A stretch of 64,000 nucleotides of DNA from Methylovirgula sp. (GTDB taxonomy: Bacteria; Pseudomonadota; Alphaproteobacteria; Rhizobiales; Beijerinckiaceae): the NCBI RefSeq assembly GCF_037200945.1, contig NZ_JBBCGP010000001.1, forward strand, positions 3,222,501 to 3,286,500. Direction: 5' to 3'. Every line of letters starts with the position of its first letter. Position 1 is the stretch's first letter. Positions 18,193 to 27,513 of this stretch are shown one piece after another. The notes below the pieces were generated by a model, which worked only from the letters and a program-made list of their open reading frames with translations, had not been told where the DNA came from and ran no database searches. The position numbers and the translations under genes are program-made.

Positions 18193-18600
18193 GGCGCTAA
18201 GACCTGCGATGGAATTGCCGCGCAGCCGCAACCATCGATCTAAAATTTCCAAGTTGAGCAGATGCGAGACATCGCATCTGCTCAAGGCTGTCGCGCGGGC
18301 GCGGGTGCAAAAGCGCCATTACGCTCCTAAGAGTCTGCAACTTTTCGCAATCATGCTCCAGGTCAATCCGCCTGACGATTCCCGCAGTCTTTTGCAGCGC
18401 TCTTCACGACGTTCGATGTCACCAAGTTTCAACTCTGCCGCGGATGTCTATATTTCTGGTTGTAAGTATTAATGAGAATTTAATGAGGTAAAAACGTTTC
18501 CAATACGAAAGATCTCCGACACAATATTGATCCTAATCAACAGCGGAACTCAATCCACGTCATATACAGGGCGAATCAATACATTGGAATCTGAGGCCCC
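18193..18600. other. 408-bp intergenic region between fhs and the chemoreceptor
   Basis: It contains the long perfect hairpin described separately at 18254-18285. The last 150 bp are AT-rich and probably include the promoter of the chemoreceptor gene. Short open frames here show no protein-like composition, and I see no RNA gene. Confidence 0.5.
18254..18285 (+). terminator. 14-bp perfect hairpin downstream of fhs, without a T-run
   Basis: TTGAGCAGATGCGA pairs perfectly with TCGCATCTGCTCAA across a GACA loop, 62 bp after the fhs stop. The downstream bases (GGCTGTCGC) lack thymines, so this may be a stem-only terminator or an RNA 3'-end stabiliser rather than a textbook terminator. Confidence 0.5.
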
Positions 18601-20225
18601 ATGTCTGAGTCCGCGTATAGCCTGGATGGTTTGAGTGAACGTCTCGATTTTCTGGGGCTCGACGAGGGGATACGCACAGCGCTCCGGGACTTGAGGCCTG
18701 TTCTCGCGCAGGCCATCCGCCCCGCCCTGAACACCTTCTATGATAAGGTCCGCGCCACGCCGCATATGCGGGCTTTTTTCAGCGACGACCGTCACATCGC
18801 GGCTGCGCAAAGCCATCAGGAAAAGCATTGGGCGCTGATCGCCGAAGCAAACTTTGATACGGATTATACAAATGCTGTCCGGCGCATCGGTCAGGCCCAT
18901 GCCCGCATCGGCCTTGAACCGCGCTGGTATATCGGCGGCTACGCGGCAGTCCTCACCGAGCTTGTCCGTGCCCTTGTCAAGGAGCAATGGCCGCGCTTGA
19001 CGCAACTCTCGAAGCGCAACCCCCAAAGTGTCGCGGAGTCCTTGGGCGCGCTCGTCAGGGCGGCAATGCTCGACATGGACCTCGCCATTTCCGTCTATCT
19101 CGATGAACTCGACGGGCAGCGCCAAGCCGCGCAGCAAGCAAACGAAACCGTTAAGCGCGAGGCGGCGAACGCCGTCAATGCCCTTGGCGCCGGCTTGACC
19201 AAGCTTGCAGGCAAGGATCTGACCTATCGCATTTCCGATGATCTTCCAGACGCCTACACTAAATTAAAAGGCGATTTCAACGCGGCCGTAGAACAGCTTG
19301 AAAGCGCGATAGGCGCTGTCTCTGGAAGCACTGAGGCCATCCATTCCGGCACGCAGGAGATTTCCTCGGCCGCCGACGATCTCTCGCGCCGCACCGAGCA
19401 ACAAGCAGCAAGCCTTGAGGAGACGGCGGCGGCGCTCGATGAGATTACCGCGACGGTCAAGAAGTCGGCCGAGGGCGCGCGCCATGCGCGATCGGTCGTC
19501 TTGGCTGCCGATGAAAACGCCAAGCAAAGCGCCCTCGTCGTGCAGGAAACCATCGCCGCGATGGATGCGATCGCCAAATCGGCACAGCAAATCAATCAGA
19601 TCATCGGCGTCATCGACGAGATCGCCTTCCAAACCAATCTGCTTGCGCTTAACGCGGGTGTGGAAGCCGCCCGCGCTGGCGATGCCGGACGCGGCTTTGC
19701 GGTCGTGGCTTCTGAAGTTCGCGCCTGGCGCAACGTTCCGCCGATGCCGCCAAGGAGATCAAGGCCCTGATCTCCGCCTCCAGCATGCAAGTCGATCACG
19801 GCGTGAAGCTTGTCGGAGAAACCGGTAAATCGCTCGAACGAATCATGGCACAGGTCGGCGACATCAGTGATGTCGTCAGCCAGATCGCAACGGGCGCCAG
19901 CGAACAGGCACTTGGTCTCGATCAGGTCAACGCCGCTGTCAACGAGATGGACCGCGTGACGCAACAGAATGCGACAATGGTCGAAGAGACGACCGCAGCC
20001 GCCCATTCCGTGTCACAGGAAATGTCACAGCTCTACGATTTCATCGGCAAATTTCAGATCGGGCGAGCGCCGCAGGAAAGGATGACCGACATGGAGCGAA
20101 AGAAAGCCGTCGGCCACGTCATTCGGAATCAGGATGGCGTCAAGCCCGCGCCACGGTCCACGCGCGGCGCGATAAAGGCGGTCGTCTATGACGAAAAACT
20201 TCGCGGAGTCGCGCGGAAATTCTAG
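18601..20225 (+). pseudogene. Globin-coupled methyl-accepting chemotaxis protein, disrupted by a -1 frameshift
   Basis: A protoglobin heme domain (about residues 1-155) has likely proximal histidine H100 in GQAHARIGLEPRWYIGGY. It is followed by a HAMP-like segment and the MCP signalling domain, including the hairpin tip IDEIAFQTNLLALNAGVEAA. There are no membrane helices, as in soluble HemAT-type oxygen sensors. The frame breaks at 19725: after VVASEVRA one base is missing, and the next expected residues (LAQRSADAAKEIKAL) continue in the -1 frame to the stop at 20225. The first frame ends at 19770. The break removes the C-terminal methylation helix. It may be a true pseudogene or a sequencing error. 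The end overlaps murJ by 4 bp. Confidence 0.85.
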
Positions 20226-21766
20226 GCTCGCTGACGCCGCGAGCGAATCCCGAGCCTCACGCCTGTCGCATAAAGTCCTGCGCCCAGCACAGGCGCATAA
20301 ACCAAAGCGCCGCCGATAAGCAGCAGAATCAACTCGCTCTCGTTCTGGAAGCGCGGCAGGCGGGCGCAAAATTCGGCCGCCGGCCAAGCAGCGAGCAAAG
20401 CAAAAAGTGCCAAGGCAAAGCCCGCGACGGATGTCACCGCCGCGCTTTTGCCGAACACCCAATCGAGCCGCATCAGGCCCTGACGCGAGGCGATCGCCAT
20501 CAACAGAAGCAGGTTGATCCAGGCACCCGTGGCTGTCGCCGTGGCAAGACCCGCGGCGCCGAACGGATGGAATAACAGCAGTTTTAAGCCGACGTTTACG
20601 GCCACGGCGAAGAGCGAGACATACATCGGCGTTCGCGTGTCGCCGATCGATTGAAAACTCGCGACCGCCGAACGGATCAAGACGATCGGTACGATGCCGA
20701 ATCCATAGGCTGTCAAAACTGCGGCGGCGGCGAGCGCATCAGCTTCGTTAAAAGCACCATGCATGAAAACGCCGCGCATGATGATTTCCGGGATCATGAC
20801 GAAGGCGACGAAGCATGGTGCGGCGATCGTCACAGAAAGCGCCATTGTCCGGTTCTGCGCGTGATAAGCGCCGTCTGCATCGCCACGGACCAGACGGCGG
20901 CTCATTTCCGGCAGCAGCACCGTGCCGGCGGCAATGCCAACAACGCCGATCGGCAATTGATAGATGCGGTCGGCATAATAGATCGAAGAAACGCCGCCCG
21001 TCGGCAGCATCGAGCCGATGATCGTATCGGCGAAAAGCGCGAGTTGCACGCCGGCCGAGCCGATCACCGCCGGGCCGAGGATGACAAAGAAATGCTTGAC
21101 GTCGGCATTCCAGACGTCACGCACGAGATGTTCGTGCAGGCCAATCCGCTGCAGCGCCATGAACGTGAGCGCGAATTGCGCGATGCCCGAAACGGTGACG
21201 CCGACCGCGGCGGCGACCCCGGCGCTCGGAAAAAGAAACGCCAATGCCAGAAAGAAGATCATCACGACGTTCAGCAAAATCGGCGCGGAGGCCGCGGCGG
21301 TGAAATGCTCCAGCGCGTTCAACGTGCCTGATTGCAATGTGACGAGCGTGATGAAAAGCAAATAGGGAAAAGTGATCCGAGTCAGCGTCACGGCGAGCGC
21401 GAATTTCTGCGGATCAGCACGAAATCCCGGCGCCAGAAGATCAATAAACTGCGGCATGAAAATAAGCGCCGCAGCCAGCAGCACGACCTGCGAGGCCAAC
21501 AACAGTGTGAATATCTGGCTGGCGAAATGGCGCCCCGCCTCGGCGCCGCGTTTCGCCAGAATCTGCGAATAGCAAGGCACATAGGCGGCGTTGAACGCGC
21601 CTTCGCCGAAGATCGCACGAAAATGGTTTGGCAGCCGGAAAGCCACGACAAACGCATCGGCATTGAGGCCCGCGCCAAGCACGGCGGCCAGAATGACGTC
21701 GCGGATAAATCCCGTCGCGCGCGAAACGAGCGTCAGCACTGCGACGGAGAAAAGGTTTCTATACAT
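20222..21766 (-). CDS. murJ: Lipid II flippase MurJ (MviN)
   Basis: This 514-residue protein has about 14 predicted membrane helices and belongs to the MOP exporter superfamily. The N-terminal signature LVSRATGFIRDVILA followed by NADAFVVAFRLPNHFRAIFGEGAFNAAYVP is diagnostic. It flips lipid-linked peptidoglycan precursors across the inner membrane. It converges with the chemoreceptor gene, their stops overlapping by 4 bp, and lies 154 bp beyond sodB on the same strand, separated from it by a strong terminator. It is therefore likely transcribed from its own promoter. Confidence 0.95.
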   Translation of the reverse strand: MYRNLFSVAVLTLVSRATGFIRDVILAAVLGAGLNADAFVVAFRLPNHFRAIFGEGAFNAAYVPCYSQILAKRGAEAGRHFASQIFTLLLASQVVLLAAALIFMPQFIDLLAPGFRADPQKFALAVTLTRITFPYLLFITLVTLQSGTLNALEHFTAAASAPILLNVVMIFFLALAFLFPSAGVAAAVGVTVSGIAQFALTFMALQRIGLHEHLVRDVWNADVKHFFVILGPAVIGSAGVQLALFADTIIGSMLPTGGVSSIYYADRIYQLPIGVVGIAAGTVLLPEMSRRLVRGDADGAYHAQNRTMALSVTIAAPCFVAFVMIPEIIMRGVFMHGAFNEADALAAAAVLTAYGFGIVPIVLIRSAVASFQSIGDTRTPMYVSLFAVAVNVGLKLLLFHPFGAAGLATATATGAWINLLLLMAIASRQGLMRLDWVFGKSAAVTSVAGFALALFALLAAWPAAEFCARLPRFQNESELILLLIGGALVYAPVLGAGLYATGVRLGIRSRRQRA

Positions 21767-21857
21767 CCAAGCGTCCGCCCCCGCGAATCGCGGAGGACCA
21801 CGATCTTTTTATTTCGGCGCCAAGTCAAAACGCACGCCGTTGCGACCAAGGTACACA

Positions 21858-21893
21858 AAATGAAAGGTCGGCCAAATGCTTGGCCGACCTTTT
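21858..21893 (-). terminator. Terminator downstream of sodB
   Basis: A perfect 13-bp stem (AAAGGTCGGCCAA with TTGGCCGACCTTT) closes on a 4-nt loop. Read on the minus strand it ends in TTTCATTTT, so it fits an intrinsic terminator of sodB 28 bp after the stop, insulating murJ. Confidence 0.85.
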
Positions 21894-21920
21894 ATCGCCG
21901 CAATTCAGGCGAAACCTAGT

Positions 21921-22520
21921 TTAAGCTTCGCCGGTTTCGAAGCGCTCGGCAACATATTCCCAATTGACGAGGTGATCGACGACAGCTTGCAGATAATCGA
22001 GACGACGATTGCGGTAGTCGATGTAATAGGAATGTTCCCAGACATCGATGCCAAGAATTGGAATTGCACCGAAGATCAGCGGGTTTTCGCCATTGGCGGT
22101 CTTCATGACTTCGATTTTGCCGTCCTTAAGCGCGAACCACGTCCAGCCGGAGCCGAATTGGCCGACGCCGCCCTGAACGAGCTGCTTCTTCGCCTCTTCA
22201 ACGGAGCCGAATGAATCGGCGAGCGCTTTTTCAAGCTTGCCGGGAATTGCGCCACCGCCGTTCGGCTTCAGCCAATGCCAGAAGTGGGTATGGTTGTAAG
22301 CTTGGGCAGCATTGTTGAAAAGCGGCGCATTCTTGCCGTGTGATTCCTTGACGATCTCTGCCAGGGGCTTGTCTGCCAGCGGGCTGTCCTTCAGGAGGTT
22401 GTTGGCCGTGTCGACATAAGCCTTATGGTGCTTATCGTGATGATATTCGAGGGTTTCACGCGACATATAGGGTTGTAGCGCGTCGTAAGCATAAGGCAGG
22501 GGGGGAAGCGTGAGAGCCAT
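21921..22520 (-). CDS. sodB: Superoxide dismutase, iron type
   Basis: This 199-residue enzyme converts superoxide to peroxide and oxygen. Metal ligands appear as H27 (EYHHDKHH), H77 (YNHTHFW), and the aspartate and histidine of DVWEHSYY near residues 160-164. The NNAAQAYNHTHFW block has glutamine (Q73) in the position typical of Fe-SOD, which favours iron over manganese. No signal peptide is present, so it is cytosolic. A good AAGGAG site precedes the start. It is monocistronic, with its own terminator. Confidence 0.95.
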   Translation of the reverse strand: MALTLPPLPYAYDALQPYMSRETLEYHHDKHHKAYVDTANNLLKDSPLADKPLAEIVKESHGKNAPLFNNAAQAYNHTHFWHWLKPNGGGAIPGKLEKALADSFGSVEEAKKQLVQGGVGQFGSGWTWFALKDGKIEVMKTANGENPLIFGAIPILGIDVWEHSYYIDYRNRRLDYLQAVVDHLVNWEYVAERFETGEA

Positions 22521-22794
22521 GTCTACTCCTTATTGGCATGGAGACGGGGAAACTCATGAGGCGGCCGCAATATCCCATCGCGAAAGGATCGGGCCGCGTA
22601 TGTCAGGTAGGAAGGCGGGACGGTTCGGCAACCTTATACTGGGCAAAGGTGCGAACCGGAAGCGTGGTTGAGCGACATCTGACGTCCGCCGGCCGACCCT
22701 TCCCTTCCGTTAGCGATACCACAACGGATGACAGGCAATGTGACAGGCCAAGTCAAATGCTCGCGCTGGCTTTTAAAGCACGGAGGCGGAAATC

Positions 22795-23730
22795 ATGAAA
22801 TACGCCCTTTTCGTCCTCGGCATGATTCTCATCGTGGTCGGTGGCTATTTCCTCTTCAGCGGCTCGAACATCATCGAAGTCGAGCGCGGGTGGTCAAGCG
22901 TCATTGCGGGGACGACCGCACTGACGGGCGGTGTGATTACCTTGGGCCTTGCAGGAGTCGTCAAGAGCCTCGAAGATTTGCAGCGCCTTTGGGCAGCCGG
23001 CGTCGAACGGCCTGCCGCCGGCCCCGTGCTCCTGGAAACACCAGCGCCGTCTGTTACCCCGATCGAAACGCCCGTCGCCCCCGACTTCGGTCCAGTGCTG
23101 TTCGACGCCGATGCTCCCTCTCTCTTTGAAGAAGAGGTCGCGCGGGACGAACTGCCGGAACCGCCCCCGCCGGATGTGATCCCGAGCCCGCTCCCAAAAG
23201 AACGGCCACGGTTGACGCCCCAATTCGAGCGTTCACAAGATACAACGGAGCCATCAGCCGCGATCGCCGCATTGCGTCAACGCGTGGCAGACGATTTTTC
23301 CTTGAATTGGCCGAGTTTCAATCAACGCCCAGAGCCGCCACGCGAGCCGGCAATCCCCGCCGAACCTACCCCGGCCGAACCTGTCTCGACCGAACCTGAA
23401 CCGGCGCCGGTAACACCGCCACCACTGCATCTCGACGATCTCGACATTGACGAGCCGGAGTTATTGCGCCGCGAAGCGGAGGCCGAACTCGAAGTCGAGA
23501 CGCAAGAGCCGGAAGCCGAACCGGTGCCTGCGGCGCCAGCCGAATTTGCCGCTGCTGAAGGAAACGGAGCTTCCGCACCGGAAGCACCCAAGCCGAAGGC
23601 CATTGGCCGCTATGAGGCCGACGGCACGATCTACGTGATGTTCGCCGATGGATCGATCGAGGCACAATCCGCGGAAGGGACACGCCATTTCAATTCAATG
23701 GCCGAGCTTAAAGCATCCTTCCACGCCTAG
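22795..23730 (+). CDS. Membrane protein with long Glu/Pro-rich linker, unknown function
   Basis: This 311-residue protein has two membrane helices near the N-terminus (about residues 4-21 and 38-58). A cytoplasmic region dominated by Pro, Glu and Ala follows (about 75-255, with repeats such as AEPTPAEP). The C-terminal 45 residues form a small ordered-looking domain around IGRYEADGTIYVMFADGSIEA. That ending resembles a short beta module. I recognise the general layout from Rhizobiales membrane proteins but not a named family. It stands alone 272 bp before mucR. A GGAGG-like site precedes the ATG. Confidence 0.75.
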   Translation: MKYALFVLGMILIVVGGYFLFSGSNIIEVERGWSSVIAGTTALTGGVITLGLAGVVKSLEDLQRLWAAGVERPAAGPVLLETPAPSVTPIETPVAPDFGPVLFDADAPSLFEEEVARDELPEPPPPDVIPSPLPKERPRLTPQFERSQDTTEPSAAIAALRQRVADDFSLNWPSFNQRPEPPREPAIPAEPTPAEPVSTEPEPAPVTPPPLHLDDLDIDEPELLRREAEAELEVETQEPEAEPVPAAPAEFAAAEGNGASAPEAPKPKAIGRYEADGTIYVMFADGSIEAQSAEGTRHFNSMAELKASFHA

Positions 23731-24002
23731 ACTTGGCCGTACCTGCGATTTCGGCCATCTAGTTAGAAGCTGACGTAAGGGCATCTAAGTTTTCCGGTGG
23801 AATTCCATAATCTTAGACTGTCGAGCAGTTGTGCCGTGAAAGTTTTCATTTTATCACCTCCGTGCGATTCCTGAAGAGTCGCGTGACAAATCGCATTGTG
23901 GTGATTTTTCAAAAGATTTTATGGGGATGCGACGCGATGTCTGTGGTGCATCCGTTACTTTTTGATCAATGCTGACTTAAAATTAAAAGCAGGGGCCGGC
24001 AA
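23731..24002 (+). promoter_or_regulatory. AT-rich leader upstream of mucR
   Basis: This gap is clearly richer in A/T than the flanks, with runs such as TTTTTCAAAAGATTTTATGG and ACTTAAAATTAAAAG just before the start. MucR proteins bind AT-rich DNA with TpA steps and often their own promoters, so autoregulation is plausible. No single operator can be named by eye. Confidence 0.35.
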
Positions 24003-24416
24003 ATGAGCGACATAAATTCTGGAAACTACATTGAATTGGCGGCTGAAATTGTTTCTGCCTATGTCAGCAACAACTCCGTTCCTGCGAGCGATTTGCCCAG
24101 CCTCATCCATGAAGTTCATTCGGCGCTGTTGAAGGTCACCTCTGGACACCCCATCGTCGTGGCGGAGGCGCCCAAGCCCGCGATACCGACCAAAAAATCG
24201 ATCACAAACGATTATCTTATCTGTCTTGAGGACGGCCGGAAATTCAAGTCGCTCAAGCGACATTTGCGGACCCAGTATAATTTGTCACCCGATGAGTACC
24301 GGGAGAAATGGGGCCTGCCTCCGGATTATCCGATGGTCGCGCCGAACTACGCCAAGGCGCGTTCCAACCTTGCCAAACAGATGGGGCTCGGCCAGCAGCG
24401 CCGGCGCAAGCGGTAA
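24003..24416 (+). CDS. MucR/Ros family transcriptional regulator
   Basis: This 137-residue DNA-binding protein has the MucR domain: an N-terminal oligomerisation part, then the zinc-finger region YLICLEDGRKFKSLKRHL and the conserved tail KWGLPPDYPMVAPNY followed by AKQMGLGQ and a basic end. In Ros the zinc ligands are Cys, Cys, His, His. Here C74 and H87 are kept, the second Cys is D77 (common in MucR), and the final His position reads Q91-Y92. Such finger variants may fold without zinc. MucR regulates exopolysaccharide, motility and cell-cycle genes in rhizobia and Brucella. Confidence 0.92.
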   Translation: MSDINSGNYIELAAEIVSAYVSNNSVPASDLPSLIHEVHSALLKVTSGHPIVVAEAPKPAIPTKKSITNDYLICLEDGRKFKSLKRHLRTQYNLSPDEYREKWGLPPDYPMVAPNYAKARSNLAKQMGLGQQRRRKR

Positions 24417-24434
24417 TCCTTCCAATCCGTCCAG

Positions 24435-24866
24435 CTAAGCCACAGTCTCTTCCGCCGCACGCCGCGCATCGCGCTTGATACGCTCGACCATCGAGCGCGT
24501 GCCATTAGTACGCTGGCGCGTCAAATGCGCGGAGAGGCCGAGCTTATCAAAAAGCGCTTCCGCGTCGGTCGCGAGAATGTCCGCAGAAGTCTTGCCCGAA
24601 TAAAGCGCCAGGATCAGCGCGATGAGACCACGCACGATATGCGCGTCGCTGTCGGCGCGAAAGCTGAGGATCGGCTCTCCCTGCCCGCCGTGATCGACGT
24701 GAGTTTCGAGCCAAACCTGGCTGGCGCAGCCGAGCACCTTGTTGGCATCGGTTCGCGCGCTTTCGTCGATTGGCTCGAGCGTGCGGCCAAGCTCAATAAC
24801 GTAGCGGTAACGATCTTCCCAATCGTCCAGATAGCTGAAGTTTTCGATGATTTCGTCGAGGCTCAT
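24435..24866 (-). CDS. SufE-family cysteine desulfurase activator
   Basis: This 143-residue protein has the SufE fold. The sulfur-accepting cysteine is C47 in KVLGCASQVWL, and downstream is the GLIALILALYSGKT helix typical of the family. It takes persulfide sulfur from SufS for Fe-S cluster assembly. The rest of the suf operon is not nearby. It lies 24 bp after the DUF5330 gene on the same strand and converges with mucR across 18 bp. Confidence 0.92.
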   Translation of the reverse strand: MSLDEIIENFSYLDDWEDRYRYVIELGRTLEPIDESARTDANKVLGCASQVWLETHVDHGGQGEPILSFRADSDAHIVRGLIALILALYSGKTSADILATDAEALFDKLGLSAHLTRQRTNGTRSMVERIKRDARRAAEETVA

Positions 24867-24890
24867 GATCCATCCGGCGCCTGCGCCGGG

Positions 24891-25322
24891 TCAGAACTCG
24901 GCGCGTTCTTGATCCATAAGATATTCATGCCGCGCTGTCTTCTCCAGCGTCGGCCGGGCCGTTCTGGCGAAGTTTTGGGGCCGGCGCGGTGGCAGAGGCA
25001 CATCCGGGTTCCGTGGAACTTCCGGCGTGATTTGCGTGACCTGCGCGCTCGGCCATGCGGAAGCCGGAATGCCGCTGCCGGCCAATTTGGAGAGCTGCGC
25101 GGCGACGGCAAGGCAAGTTGCCGGCGCACTCCCGCAGCGGTCTGCAACCCTGGTTGCGGCCCTCTCGAGCCAGGCTTGTGCGTTCGAGGCAATCGGCTGC
25201 AGAGCCACGGCTTGCGGCGCGGACGACGACGCATGCGGCGTGCCGTGCTCGCCCGAAGGCTGCGCAAAGATGGTGCTGAACACCACCCAAAGCCAGAAAA
25301 CGCAGCGGATCAAAAAGAACAT
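24891..25322 (-). CDS. DUF5330 family secreted/anchored protein
   Basis: This 143-residue protein begins with a hydrophobic segment (MFFLIRCVFWLWVVFST) serving as signal or anchor. A helical region with two cysteines, RCGSAPATC, follows, then a Pro-rich tail with the VPLPPRRP motif. This MFFLIR start and layout match DUF5330 proteins of Rhizobiales, commonly found upstream of sufE. Function is unknown. It starts a likely two-gene transcript with sufE and diverges from the DivJ-like kinase gene across 232 bp. Confidence 0.8.
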   Translation of the reverse strand: MFFLIRCVFWLWVVFSTIFAQPSGEHGTPHASSSAPQAVALQPIASNAQAWLERAATRVADRCGSAPATCLAVAAQLSKLAGSGIPASAWPSAQVTQITPEVPRNPDVPLPPRRPQNFARTARPTLEKTARHEYLMDQERAEF

Positions 25323-25554
25323 ATTCGTCTCGTCTCAGGCAGCCGCAGAACGACCGATGCGATACCCTAGCCGGAGCGCATAAAAATCGTGCGATTATCG
25401 GCACGACAATTCGAGCCGCAAGATTTACCTTTTGATGACCATTCGCCGAGCGCGCGGGAAGCTATCTGGCAAGACCTTCTAAACCATAGCGGGAGAATTC
25501 GCGTCTCCCGCCGCTGCGCTTCCTCTCGGGCGTTTCATCGCTGCCAGCGTTTTG

Positions 25555-27513
25555 ATGGTGTGGCTTAGTGTTCACTTAAGACGCGCCTGCGAACTTGTTT
25601 TCGTCGAAAGGCGGAGATTCGCAGACGAGTTGCGATCCCCTTCGCTTCGCGGCCGCGCCCGCAGCTTGCTGCGCCGTCGCGCGGAAGCCGGAGTTCAGCG
25701 GTTGAGTTTTGCGTTAAATATCGAGAAGCAGATCACCTCCCTGGTGCATCCAAACGTTCTGCCGCGTCCGGCTGAGCGCCTGCGCCATGAGACCTTCATT
25801 CTTCGCCGTTTGGCGAGTTCGATGACGGTCATATGCCTCGCGCCGCTGTTTCTCGCGATCTATGGCGCGCCAGCGCTGTGGCATGCCCTTGTCTTCGTCT
25901 GGTGTATTGTCCCGATCGGCGCTGTTCTGCTGCTGTCGCGTAGCGGCAATCTGTTGCTGGCACAGACGATTTGCATCGCCAGTTTCATCGGCGCAGCGGC
26001 GTCGGTTGCAGCGGCTGGTGGTCCATGGGAAGCCGCTCTCGTCTGGCTTGTCCTTGCGCCATTTGAGGGTGCGCTTTCACAGAATTCCCGGCTTGTACTC
26101 GGCGGCGGAGCTCTGTCCGCGCTTGCGGCGCTCGGGCTGATCCTTATCCGTTCGAGCCTTGCCAGCGGTCACGCGCCGGCTCTCGTACTGCCGGCGATCG
26201 CCTACGCGACGTTCGTCGCCTATGGCCTCGTCGCTTTCCAGCACCGGCGCGAGACGTCGGCTCACGCACGTTCGGACTATTATCGCGCGGTCTACGAGAT
26301 GGTCGGCGACTTGATCGTGCATCATGCCAGCGACGGCACCGCGGAATTTGTCAGTCCGGCTTGCTATGATCTTTTCGGCCTGCCCAGCGCCGATCTCCTG
26401 GGCCGCGGCCTCTTTGAACATATCCACGTCGCTGATAGGCCGGCGTTTCTCAAAGCGATTTCCGATGCCGCGACATCGTCGCGCATTGCGACGGCAACCC
26501 TGCGCTTGCGCGCGCCCGGTCCGCATGGCGAGGCGGGCGCCGACTCAGACTTTCGCTGGATCGAATTGCGCGCACAGCATTGCTCATCCGAGGCCGGGGA
26601 TGCAACGGCGCACTCGGGGCGCGTCGTATCGACGTTGCACGACATCACGCAAATCAAGCAGCGCGAGCAGGACTATGAGGCCGCACGCGCCACCGCCGAA
26701 GATGCAAATCTTTGGAAAGATCAGTTCCTTGCCAATGTCAGCCATGAATTGCGCACGCCACTCAACGCGATCATCGGCTTTTCGGAGATTCTGTCCGACG
26801 AGGGATTGTCCCCGCAGGAGCCCGGCAAACAGCGCGAATATGCTGCGATCATCCACAAATCCGGCCAGCATCTGCTCGCCGTCGTAAATACCATTCTCGA
26901 TATGTCAAAGATTCAGTCGGGCGCGTTCGAGATCAGGGCTGAGCCTTTCCCGTTGCCGCCGTTGATCGATCTCTGCTGCGATATGGTGAAACTCAAGGCG
27001 ACCGAGGGTAGCGTCGAGCTTGTTCGCGCCTATCCCGAGAAGATCGATGAGATCATCGGCGACAAGCGAGCGTATCGGCAGGTTCTTCTCAATCTGCTTT
27101 CCAACGCGATCAAGTTCACGCCGCCGCGCGGCCGTGTAACGATCAAGCTGCGGCCGGATGGCAACCACATCATCGTCTCGGTCGCGGATACCGGCATCGG
27201 TATCGCGCAGAACGACCTCGCCAGTCTCGGCATCCCATTCTTTCAAGCCGGCGCATCGTATGATCGGCCTTACGAGGGCACGGGGCTCGGGCTCTCTGTC
27301 GTGCGCGGCCTCGTCGGTCTCCATGGCGGGACGATTTCGATTGAGAGCGAACCTGATCGTGGAACCTGCGTCAGCGTCCGCCTGCCGCTCGACAGCCGCC
27401 GTCTGCCAGCGAGCAAGACCGGCACGGCCAAAATCGAAACCTTGCCGCGCCGCTCGCGCAGTGACGATCAACGTGTTTTCAGCAACGAGATGATGGTGAA
27501 GAAAATTGCGTGA
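25555..27513 (+). CDS. Membrane PAS sensor histidine kinase, DivJ/PleC-like
   Basis: This protein of about 652 residues has a basic N-terminus and a block of several membrane helices (about residues 85-235). A PAS domain spans roughly 245-375, then a HisKA domain with H397 in SHELRTPLNAIIGFSEIL. The HATPase_c domain carries NLLSNAIKFTPP, VADTGIGIA and GTGLGLSVVRGL. The kinase core strongly resembles DivJ/PleC, which act on DivK in alphaproteobacterial cell-cycle control; membrane helices plus PAS favour DivJ. ATG at 25555 is flanked by in-frame TTG and GTG alternatives. The next gene overlaps its end. Confidence 0.85.
   Translation: MVWLSVHLRRACELVFVERRRFADELRSPSLRGRARSLLRRRAEAGVQRLSFALNIEKQITSLVHPNVLPRPAERLRHETFILRRLASSMTVICLAPLFLAIYGAPALWHALVFVWCIVPIGAVLLLSRSGNLLLAQTICIASFIGAAASVAAAGGPWEAALVWLVLAPFEGALSQNSRLVLGGGALSALAALGLILIRSSLASGHAPALVLPAIAYATFVAYGLVAFQHRRETSAHARSDYYRAVYEMVGDLIVHHASDGTAEFVSPACYDLFGLPSADLLGRGLFEHIHVADRPAFLKAISDAATSSRIATATLRLRAPGPHGEAGADSDFRWIELRAQHCSSEAGDATAHSGRVVSTLHDITQIKQREQDYEAARATAEDANLWKDQFLANVSHELRTPLNAIIGFSEILSDEGLSPQEPGKQREYAAIIHKSGQHLLAVVNTILDMSKIQSGAFEIRAEPFPLPPLIDLCCDMVKLKATEGSVELVRAYPEKIDEIIGDKRAYRQVLLNLLSNAIKFTPPRGRVTIKLRPDGNHIIVSVADTGIGIAQNDLASLGIPFFQAGASYDRPYEGTGLGLSVVRGLVGLHGGTISIESEPDRGTCVSVRLPLDSRRLPASKTGTAKIETLPRRSRSDDQRVFSNEMMVKKIA

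Noticed and set aside
18209..18472. 87-residue frame after fhs
   Set aside because: It spans the perfect hairpin and has random-looking composition, with no ribosome site.
22538..22798. 86-residue frame upstream of the Glu/Pro-rich protein
   Set aside because: No conservation pattern; it occupies the sodB promoter side.
25380..25410. CGTGC/GCACG hairpin between DUF5330 and the DivJ-like gene
   Set aside because: Only 5 bp with a long loop; no further support as an RNA or operator.
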